A stretch of 64,000 nt of DNA from Gaetbulibacter_A sp043876815. Lineage in GTDB: Bacteria > Bacteroidota > Bacteroidia > Flavobacteriales > Flavobacteriaceae. The notes under the pieces are model-generated. The model did no database searches and was not told where the DNA came from. It worked only from the letters and a program-made list of their open reading frames with translations. The stretch is taken from NCBI RefSeq assembly GCF_043876815.1, contig NZ_JBAWKA010000001.1, positions 124,001 through 188,000 on the forward strand. Reading direction: 5' to 3'. A program made the position numbers and the translations under genes. Positions 54,069 to 61,297 of this stretch are shown in pieces; the first letter of the stretch is position 1; every line of letters starts with the position of its first letter.

Positions 54069-55961
54069 ATGAACCTGAAGTATCCATTTCTAACCCTCTG
54101 CGCCTACTTTTTATTTAACATTTCTCCGGCCCAAAATACCTACGATATTGATTTTCCAAGTGCGAAAAGTCTAAAATGTAGAAAATTCACTAAACTCTTT
54201 GCCCAAAAACCTGAAGAGGTCAAGTTTTCAATAAAACGTGCGGGTAAAAAGCTCTATTTTGAAATTAACGACAGTCGTTGGTTTAACGAATTGTTTGAAA
54301 ATCCATACGACGGCTTGGCCATAGATGTGGTCTCAAAAAACCGTTATGATTGTGCTGTTAATGAGGTTTCTAACGATCAAATACGCGGAACCTTATTGGC
54401 TCCGGTATATTTTTACGCTTTAAAAAATGGTTTGCGTGCGACGAATAACGGACGTTTACAGTTGTACGTTGGAGATGTGCCAGAAAACTTGCTCTATGAT
54501 GAACTAGAGTATAATGTGTTGTTTCTGAGTAATAAAAACATGTGTCGTTATTATGTGATTTACAATTTGGAAAACTATGGCATGGATTTGCTGGATATGG
54601 GTATGTATCTGGATGAGGTGAGCTATAATACCAAAAAGGTACGCCCCGTTGATGATACGGAATATATCACCACTGAAGAAACTTTAAAATTTATCATTCC
54701 TTTTAAAAAGAATAAAGCGACTTATTCACAAGCTGATATTAAACCCGTTTATGATTCCTTGAAATTAGTAAAATACAATATTAAGAATATAGATATTAAG
54801 GCTTATTCTTCCATTGAAGGGATCTCCTCAAGGAACATAGAATTACAAAATTTGCGTGCTAATAGTGTCATAAAAGCACTACAGTCGTTCCAAATTGATG
54901 AAATTAAATATACCGTGTCGTCCTCTGAGAACTGGGTGGAATTCTTTAGCGATATTAAAGACACGAAATATGCCTATTTAGGCAACCTGAGTAAAAGCGA
55001 GGTGAGAAATGCTATCGCGGGCCAGACATCCAAAGACATGGAGCCCATTTTAAAAAATCATCGAAAGGCAGTTTTGGAATTGACAATTGAAAAGAAAACG
55101 AAATACGCCACCGAATCTGAAGATAAACTTGTAGCCGATTTTAATGCCGCTATAAAGAAAGACGATCTGGTAAACGCCAACGACCTTCAAAATTCGATAT
55201 TTGAAAAACTTCGTGGGAGGTCCAATGCGTCCGTAACTTTGGATAATATGACGGTTCCGTATAACAAAAAATATATCGATCTGCTCATTAAAAATACAGG
55301 CTTTCGATATTTATCCGATTTCAGCGAAGCAATGATCGTGTTAGATCAACTAGAGCAACTTGAAAAATTAGATCCGGAAAACCCGAAAATAAAATACGAT
55401 CTGGCAGCGGTTCGTTTAAAGTTGTTGTATTATAATGCGATAAGAATGGATGAACGCGATCTTCAAAATGAAATCACCAACCTAAAAGATTACAATATAG
55501 AGAAATCACTTATCGACCGGATGCTTGTAAACCTGCAAATTGTAATTGCCGAAAAATTAATGAACTTCCGGGATTTTTCAAACAAAGATAAAGCCGTAGA
55601 TTACGTTTGGAAGAATTATAAAGACTTTAATTTATCCAATTACGATTATTTAAGTTTAGCCGAGTTTTTTAGTAATTTAGGTACCAGAGATATGGCTGTT
55701 GACCTATTGGAGGATAAAGCAAAATCGATTGATATTGATGAAAATCTATTGTTTTATTATTTGAATTTAACGCTTTTTGATAAGGATCTTACCAGTGAGG
55801 AAAGCTTTAGAAGTATCATGCTTAATGCCATAAACATCAATAAGGATCGCTTTTGTAAATTGTTTAAGTCTGAAGATGAAGGTGGTGTGACCTTTCAATT
55901 ATTAGAAAATCCGTTCTTGAGGAAAACCTATTGTGAAAGTTGTACCGATCAAAATGAATAA
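54069..55961 (+). CDS. Large exported protein with OmpA-like segment, function unknown
   Basis: The 630-residue protein has a signal peptide (1-21, ending NISPAQ). Around residues 230-275 lies KNIDIKAYSSIEGISSRNIELQNLRANSVIKAL, resembling the strand-helix-strand core of OmpA-like peptidoglycan-binding domains. The C-terminal half is helical (e.g. ENPKIKYDLAAVRLKLLYYNAIRMDER), TPR-like. The end NPFLRKTYCESC has two cysteines (CESC). The ATG at 54069 follows a TTG. It overlaps the opposite-strand cyclo-ligase gene by 13 nt at its 3' end. I do not recognise the family. Confidence 0.8.
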   Translation: MNLKYPFLTLCAYFLFNISPAQNTYDIDFPSAKSLKCRKFTKLFAQKPEEVKFSIKRAGKKLYFEINDSRWFNELFENPYDGLAIDVVSKNRYDCAVNEVSNDQIRGTLLAPVYFYALKNGLRATNNGRLQLYVGDVPENLLYDELEYNVLFLSNKNMCRYYVIYNLENYGMDLLDMGMYLDEVSYNTKKVRPVDDTEYITTEETLKFIIPFKKNKATYSQADIKPVYDSLKLVKYNIKNIDIKAYSSIEGISSRNIELQNLRANSVIKALQSFQIDEIKYTVSSSENWVEFFSDIKDTKYAYLGNLSKSEVRNAIAGQTSKDMEPILKNHRKAVLELTIEKKTKYATESEDKLVADFNAAIKKDDLVNANDLQNSIFEKLRGRSNASVTLDNMTVPYNKKYIDLLIKNTGFRYLSDFSEAMIVLDQLEQLEKLDPENPKIKYDLAAVRLKLLYYNAIRMDERDLQNEITNLKDYNIEKSLIDRMLVNLQIVIAEKLMNFRDFSNKDKAVDYVWKNYKDFNLSNYDYLSLAEFFSNLGTRDMAVDLLEDKAKSIDIDENLLFYYLNLTLFDKDLTSEESFRSIMLNAININKDRFCKLFKSEDEGGVTFQLLENPFLRKTYCESCTDQNE

Positions 55962-56512
55962 TTAGATTGTGGCGTTACCCCGTAATCGAGTTTAATATCG
56001 CTGTCGAAAACCGGAATATCCTCAGCTTCTGGCTCAAAAAATGACAAACCAATTTTAATCGTTTCCGAGGAGCAATTAGCGAGAAATTTGTCGTAAAACC
56101 CCTTGCCATATCCGATGCGATTTCCCGATGTATCAAAGGCCAGCAAAGGCACAAAAACGACCTGAATACTAGAAACAGGAATTTGAATGCCATCTAAAGG
56201 TTCTGGGATATTAAAAGCACTATTTTTAAGCACGGTATTGTCGGTTAATAAATAATGCGTCATAGCACCGCTCTCAAAATTGCTTTTAGAGACTATAATG
56301 TGCTTATCCTTCCCAGCTAGAATATTTAAAATATAGATGGTATTAACCTCATTTAAAGTTTCTATGGTTAAAAAAACATGGTAATATTCGAAGTTCCATA
56401 TAGGTAATTTTAAAAGCTGATTAGCAATATTCAAGCTCAGGTCGTCACGCTGTTGTGGCGATAATTCGGCACGAAGGGCCTTATATTTTTTACGCAACTC
56501 AGCTTTTGTCAT
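55949..56512 (-). CDS. 5-formyltetrahydrofolate cyclo-ligase
   Basis: 187 residues with the MTHFS signature: TKAELRKKYKALRAEL at the start, LAFDTSGNRIGYGKGFYDKFLAN, which carries the ATP and folate site, and the C-terminal GVTP. It converts 5-formyl-THF to 5,10-methenyl-THF with ATP. Its start overlaps the AstE-like gene by 4 nt, so it is read as the last gene of the rimB-rimK-AstE operon. The 3' end overlaps the opposite gene by 13 nt. Confidence 0.93.
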   Translation of the reverse strand: MTKAELRKKYKALRAELSPQQRDDLSLNIANQLLKLPIWNFEYYHVFLTIETLNEVNTIYILNILAGKDKHIIVSKSNFESGAMTHYLLTDNTVLKNSAFNIPEPLDGIQIPVSSIQVVFVPLLAFDTSGNRIGYGKGFYDKFLANCSSETIKIGLSFFEPEAEDIPVFDSDIKLDYGVTPQSNYSF

Positions 56513-57486
56513 TCTTGTTTTTTAAGCTTGGTACTAATGTGAAATAAGGCATCACCCTGATAGACGATTGGCGATTCATTGACATTGATGATGTAGCCAG
56601 AAAATTTAGCGCGTACAAAATAATTGAATTTACCATATGGATCGGTAATGTTTCCAATGATATCCTCTTTTTTTACTTGCGTTCCAACGGGGGTTGAAGC
56701 TTTGAACATCCCTGAGAATTTAGCACGAATCCATTTACTTTCGGTAATAAACAAACATTCCTGTTTAGGTTTTGTTACCTTGAAAACCGTCTTAAGCATC
56801 CCCAAATGCTTTAAAATCCGCTTCGAGCCGTTGACACCTGAGTTGGTAACCAACTCATCAATATGAAATGATTTACCCCCTTCAAAAAGGAGTAAAGGCA
56901 CCTCTAGTTTTTTACAGGTAGCCCGAAACGATTTAGATAAATTCTTAGAATATAATACGAACGGGGCACCGAAAACCTTGGCAAGCACATCGAGGGTTTT
57001 ATCCTCTTTGGAATACCGCAGCTGAGGGGCATTAAATCTGCCGGATCCCCCGGTGTGAAAATCGATTACCAGATCAGCATGAGGCAGTACCTCATTTACC
57101 AGTTTGTAAGCTACACGTCCGGCCAATGATCCTTTCGGACTTCCGGGGAAAACCCGGTTTAAATCGCGTCCATCGGGGAATTCCCGTTTTAGGTTGATAA
57201 AACCAAAAACATTAATAACCGGCATGCAGATAATTGTACCGCATTTGGGTTTGTTTATCCCTTTAGCGATAAGTTGCCGAATGATCTCAACACCGTTCAC
57301 TTCATCGCCATGAATACCGGCAGTAAACAAAACCGTAGGCCCGGGCTTTTTCGATCGTTCTACAATGATGGGAATATTTACCGGTGATGAGGTGTGTAAA
57401 TTAGCTACATCAAAGTTCACTTCCTTTCGTTCTCCGGGAGCAATAACTTCTTTGAAAATGGTTATTGATTTAAGTTCTGAACGCAT
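56509..57486 (-). CDS. Succinylglutamate desuccinylase/aspartoacylase family zinc hydrolase
   Basis: 325 residues of the AstE/ASPA (M14-like) family. Zinc ligands and catalytic residues are seen in GIHGDEVNGVE (His, Glu) and LVIDFHTGG (His), the substrate Arg in PDGRDLNRVFPG and the general base Glu in LLLFEGG. These enzymes cut acyl groups or amide bonds at carboxylate-bearing amino acids. The C-terminal ~70 residues form a biotinyl-lipoyl-like barrel (FSGMFKASTPVGTQVKKED). Lying 23 nt after rimK it may remove glutamate tags or other acyl groups from RimK products; that is inference. Confidence 0.88.
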   Translation of the reverse strand: MRSELKSITIFKEVIAPGERKEVNFDVANLHTSSPVNIPIIVERSKKPGPTVLFTAGIHGDEVNGVEIIRQLIAKGINKPKCGTIICMPVINVFGFINLKREFPDGRDLNRVFPGSPKGSLAGRVAYKLVNEVLPHADLVIDFHTGGSGRFNAPQLRYSKEDKTLDVLAKVFGAPFVLYSKNLSKSFRATCKKLEVPLLLFEGGKSFHIDELVTNSGVNGSKRILKHLGMLKTVFKVTKPKQECLFITESKWIRAKFSGMFKASTPVGTQVKKEDIIGNITDPYGKFNYFVRAKFSGYIINVNESPIVYQGDALFHISTKLKKQE

Positions 57487-57509
57487 AAAAAAAATGAGTT
57501 ATAAATCTG

Positions 57510-58388
57510 TTATTCTCTTTTATTTCGCTCTATGAAATGAATAATGCTTTTAGCAATATTCCTGCCTGTTGCAGCTTCGATACCTTCAAGGCCAGGTGTT
57601 GAATTTACCTCCAATATCAATGGCCCTCGAGACGATTGTAACATGTCCACACCACAAACCGGAAGTTTTAAAGCACGCGAGGCATTCATCGCCAGTTTTA
57701 ATTCATCGTGATTTAATTTCAAAACCTTAGCAGATCCGCCACGATGTAAATTAGACCGGAATTCACCATCTTTTCCTTGACGTTTCATAGCGCCTACTAC
57801 CTGCCCGTCAACAACCAATGCGCGAAGATCCGCCCCGCCGGCTTCTTTTATGAATTCCTGAACAATAACCCGTGCTTGTAAACCATTGAAGGCTTCTAAA
57901 ACCGATTCTGCTGCATTTTTGGTTTCAGCTAAAACCACACCTAACCCTTGAGTGCCTTCCAGCAATTTTATAACCACAGGCGTTCCGCCAACATGTTCGA
58001 TAACCTCCTCGACATCTCGGGAATAATTAGTAAAAACCGTTTTAGGCATACCAATACCTGCTTTACTTAAACGCTGAAAACTACGTAGTTTATCTCGGGA
58101 ACGTTGTATGGCATCTGAAGTACAAATAGTGAAAACACCCATCATTTCAAATTGGCGAACTACAGCGCAACCGTAAAAGGTCACTGACGCTCCAATTCTG
58201 GGAATGATGGCATCTACATAATCGAGGTAACGATCTTTATAGTAAATGGTCGGCCGCTCTTTTTCGATAATGATATCGCATTTCAAAGGATCGATAATTT
58301 CCATACGATGACCTCGTTTTTCACCTTCTTCTCGTAATCGGTCTGTGGAATATAAGTTAGAGTTTCTTGATAGAATTACTATGTTCAT
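57510..58388 (-). CDS. rimK: RimK family ATP-grasp ligase (alpha-L-glutamate ligase)
   Basis: 292 residues with the RimK order: PRIGASVTFYGCAVVRQFEMMG, the phosphate loop VIKLLEGTQGLGVVL, the base-binding QEFIKEAGGADLRALVVDG and the metal site EVNSTPGLEGIE. RimK adds glutamate residues to the C-terminus of ribosomal protein S6 in E. coli and also makes poly-glutamate. The start overlaps the RimB-like gene by 4 nt, and an AstE-like gene follows. Whether S6 is the target here depends on the end of the rpsF gene, which is not in the window. Confidence 0.92.
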   Translation of the reverse strand: MNIVILSRNSNLYSTDRLREEGEKRGHRMEIIDPLKCDIIIEKERPTIYYKDRYLDYVDAIIPRIGASVTFYGCAVVRQFEMMGVFTICTSDAIQRSRDKLRSFQRLSKAGIGMPKTVFTNYSRDVEEVIEHVGGTPVVIKLLEGTQGLGVVLAETKNAAESVLEAFNGLQARVIVQEFIKEAGGADLRALVVDGQVVGAMKRQGKDGEFRSNLHRGGSAKVLKLNHDELKLAMNASRALKLPVCGVDMLQSSRGPLILEVNSTPGLEGIEAATGRNIAKSIIHFIERNKRE

Positions 58389-58810
58389 GATTTTTTGGAT
58401 AAAAATGAGACTTGTTCTAAATCGACATCAACGATAAATTTATGTTTTAAAAACTGCCGACCAATAAGAACTGGAAATTTCATATCGTCTCTTGTGCTTA
58501 AAGTTAAGTTAATCTTGTAGGTTTTACCAAAAAATACAACTTCAGATTTTACCTTGTACCGGTTTTCTTTATAACCATTGCTGCTTTTTACGTTGGTAAG
58601 ACCGTATTCCTCAAAAACGATTTCAGTCTTTCCAAAATTCCGGTGAACCTCGCTATTAAAAATACAGCGCAGGTGATCACCTTCTTCAATAATCTCAGAA
58701 CAATGGATTGCCGAGGTGTACGCCCCGGTATCTATTTTTACTTCAATATTGAAAAGTCCAAGTTTTGGAAAGTCGACCGTGTCTCTACGGCCTAAAATTT
58801 TTTTAGTCAT
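58385..58810 (-). CDS. RimB-like retropepsin-fold protease (DUF785, ATP-dependent zinc protease family)
   Basis: A 141-residue protein with one aspartic-protease-like half: VKIDTGAYTSAIHCSEI, with Asp27-Thr28-Gly29, and the second signature PVLIGRQFLKHKFIVDV. It is the RimB type which accompanies rimK in Pseudomonas and other bacteria. As a dimer it may form a retropepsin-like site; the 'zinc protease' label is historical. It is the first gene of the operon, with a near-consensus -7 box TACCTTTC on the minus strand at 58836-58829. Confidence 0.86.
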   Translation of the reverse strand: MTKKILGRRDTVDFPKLGLFNIEVKIDTGAYTSAIHCSEIIEEGDHLRCIFNSEVHRNFGKTEIVFEEYGLTNVKSSNGYKENRYKVKSEVVFFGKTYKINLTLSTRDDMKFPVLIGRQFLKHKFIVDVDLEQVSFLSKKS

Positions 58811-58873
58811 AAATCTTTTTAAGGAGGCGAAAGGTACTAAAATAGTGGTAGGAAAATGTAATTTTTATAGGTT

Positions 58874-59329
58874 TTAGTTGGCGCTATTGACCTCGATCCA
58901 GTATCCGTCTGGATCTTGGACATATACCTGTTTTACACCATCGGCACGAATGGTAATTTTTTGGTCCTCCCCGGCCCAACTGGAGTATTTTATATCATGC
59001 TCATTCAGATTGTCTATAAAAGTATCGAAGTGTGGGGTGCTTAGCGCAAAATGAACCGCTTTATTTAGTGTGATATCGCCACTAAGAACGGAGATTAAAT
59101 GAAGTTCTTTACCTTGACTTAATGATAACCACCGGATTCCATCTTTTTCAGTTCTATTAGTGATTTCGTTCAATTTTAATACCGATGTGTAGAAATTTAC
59201 GGAAGCCTCCAGATCGGAAACCGATAAGGCCACATGATTGAATTGCATGTTAAAATCTTTAGACTTCTTCTGAGCTAAAACATTAACTGAGACTAAAAGG
59301 GCTAAAATAACGACGAATATTTGTTTCAT
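58874..59329 (-). CDS. Exported VOC (glyoxalase/bleomycin resistance) family protein
   Basis: The 151-residue protein has a signal peptide (1-19, VSVNVLAQ) and one VOC domain: FNHVALSVSDLEASVNFYTSVLKL with the metal His in the first strand, HFALSTPHFD and the final strand VYVQDPDGYWIEVN with the metal Glu. VOC proteins are metal-dependent lyases, dioxygenases or binding proteins. Export is unusual for the family. It is alone, 63 nt from rimB. Confidence 0.83.
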   Translation of the reverse strand: MKQIFVVILALLVSVNVLAQKKSKDFNMQFNHVALSVSDLEASVNFYTSVLKLNEITNRTEKDGIRWLSLSQGKELHLISVLSGDITLNKAVHFALSTPHFDTFIDNLNEHDIKYSSWAGEDQKITIRADGVKQVYVQDPDGYWIEVNSAN

Positions 59330-59414
59330 CAGGATGAGGTTTAGAAGATTAAAAAACGTCTAACAAGGTACTAAAAAAACAAAAGCTAATTTTTAGTTTA
59401 TCTATATTTTGGGC

Positions 59415-59422
59415 TACCTTTG
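59415..59422 (+). promoter_or_regulatory. -7 box of uvrC, leaderless arrangement
   Basis: TACCTTTG, a perfect TAnnTTTG, ends 5 nt before the uvrC ATG; -33 not convincing. Confidence 0.45.
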
Positions 59423-59427
59423 AGCGT

Positions 59428-61221
59428 ATGGATACGCCTGCCTTAGACATTCAACTCAAGACATTACCGAGCCAACCTGGGGTGTATCAGTATTTTGACA
59501 AGGAAAATAACCTTATTTATGTTGGTAAGGCGAAAAATCTAAAAAAGCGCGTTAGTTCTTATTTTACCAAAACGCACGACAGCGGTAAAACCAGAGTTTT
59601 GGTAAAAAAAATTGCCCGTATCAAACATATTGTTGTTGAAACGGAAACCGATGCCTTATTACTTGAGAATAACCTAATAAAAAAACATCGGCCACGTTAC
59701 AATGTCCTTTTGAAGGATGACAAATCCTACCCATGGATATGCATTAAAAATGAACGCTTCCCAAGAGTGTTTTCTACACGTCGCGTCTACAAAGGTGGTG
59801 GTACCTATTTTGGTCCCTATACCAGTATGAAAACGGTATCGACCCTTCTGAGTCTTATTCGGGGCTTGTATTCCCTGCGAACCTGTAATTACGATCTGGC
59901 TGAAGAAAAAATACAAGCGGGTAAATATAAAGTGTGTTTGGAGTATCATTTAGGGAACTGTAAGGGTCCCTGCGAAGGTTTGGAATCGGAGGTCGAATAC
60001 ATGGCAAATATTAAAGCCATTAAAGAAATATTGAAGGGTAATTTTAAGGATTCCTTGTCGGAATTTAAAAATCAAATGCATGCCTTTGCAGATAATATGC
60101 AATTTGAAGAAGCTCAAAAAATAAAGGAAAAAATTGATGTATTAGAGAATTATCAAGCTAAATCGACGATCGTTAATCCGAAGATCAGTAACGTAGATGT
60201 GTTTTCTATAGTGAGCGATGAGAGCTATGGCTATGTTAATTTTTTACAACTATCGTATGGTTCCATTATTCGATCACATACCCTAGAGATCAAAAAGAAA
60301 TTGGACGAAACCGATGAGACCTTGTTGAAATTGGCCATTATAGAAATTCGTCAGCGTTTTCATTCAAAATCTAAAGAGATCTATGTGCCTTTCAAGATCG
60401 ATCTGGGTGATGCAATTAAAGTAACCGTACCTAAATTGGGCGATAAAAAACACATCGTGGATTTGTCATTACGAAATGCGAAATACTTCCGTATGGAGCG
60501 TTTCAAGCAAATGAAAATTGTAGATCCGGACCGGCACGCCAACCGTATTATGTCGCAAATGAAAGCCGATCTTCGCTTAAAAGAGGAGCCCCGGCATATT
60601 GAATGTTTTGATAATTCTAATATTCAAGGCACCAATCCGGTAGCCGCCTGTGTGGTCTTCAAGAATGGTAAGCCAAGTAAAAAGGATTACAGGCATTTCA
60701 ATATTAAAACCGTAGAAGGACCCGATGATTTTGCCTCAATGGAAGAGGTGGTTTATCGCCGTTATAAACGCCTGTTGGATGAAGAACAATCGTTACCCCA
60801 ACTTATTGTTATAGATGGTGGGAAGGGCCAGTTGTCTTCAGCACTAAAAAGTCTTGATGCTTTGGAATTACGCGGTAAAATCGCGATAATTGGTATAGCC
60901 AAGCGCTTGGAGGAACTGTTTTACCCCAACGACCCGATACCTTTGTACCTGGACAAAAAGAGTGAAACCTTAAAGGTTATTCAGCAATTACGGAATGAAG
61001 CCCATCGGTTTGGCATCGAGCATCATCGTAATCGACGAAGTAAATCGGCCTTGAATACAGAACTGGAAACCATCGAAGGCATTGGTGAAAAAACGATCGT
61101 AAGTTTGTTAAAACACTTTAAATCTGCAAAACGCGTAGCACATGCCAAATTGGATGAATTAGAGGAAGTGGTTGGCGCCTCAAAAGCTGCTAAGGTTTAT
61201 CAGTATTTTAATCAAAAATAA
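59428..61221 (+). CDS. uvrC: Excinuclease ABC subunit C
   Basis: 597 residues in the full UvrC order: N-terminal GIY-YIG nuclease (PGVYQYFDKENNLIYVGKAKNLKKR), the UVR/UvrB-binding region near 205-235 (FADNMQFEEAQKIKEKID), the RNase-H-like endonuclease half (CFDNSNIQGTNPVAACVVF, LIVIDGGKGQLSSAL) and C-terminal helix-hairpin-helix motifs (TIEGIGEKTIVSLLKHF). It makes both cuts in nucleotide excision repair. No truncation. A patatin-like gene follows. Confidence 0.97.
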   Translation: MDTPALDIQLKTLPSQPGVYQYFDKENNLIYVGKAKNLKKRVSSYFTKTHDSGKTRVLVKKIARIKHIVVETETDALLLENNLIKKHRPRYNVLLKDDKSYPWICIKNERFPRVFSTRRVYKGGGTYFGPYTSMKTVSTLLSLIRGLYSLRTCNYDLAEEKIQAGKYKVCLEYHLGNCKGPCEGLESEVEYMANIKAIKEILKGNFKDSLSEFKNQMHAFADNMQFEEAQKIKEKIDVLENYQAKSTIVNPKISNVDVFSIVSDESYGYVNFLQLSYGSIIRSHTLEIKKKLDETDETLLKLAIIEIRQRFHSKSKEIYVPFKIDLGDAIKVTVPKLGDKKHIVDLSLRNAKYFRMERFKQMKIVDPDRHANRIMSQMKADLRLKEEPRHIECFDNSNIQGTNPVAACVVFKNGKPSKKDYRHFNIKTVEGPDDFASMEEVVYRRYKRLLDEEQSLPQLIVIDGGKGQLSSALKSLDALELRGKIAIIGIAKRLEELFYPNDPIPLYLDKKSETLKVIQQLRNEAHRFGIEHHRNRRSKSALNTELETIEGIGEKTIVSLLKHFKSAKRVAHAKLDELEEVVGASKAAKVYQYFNQK

Positions 61222-61297
61222 CCGTTATCTTTATGTTCAGATTGGGCAGTTGGTTAAAGTCCTTTCGAAAAGAAAAAGAATTAAACTTCTATCAGTT

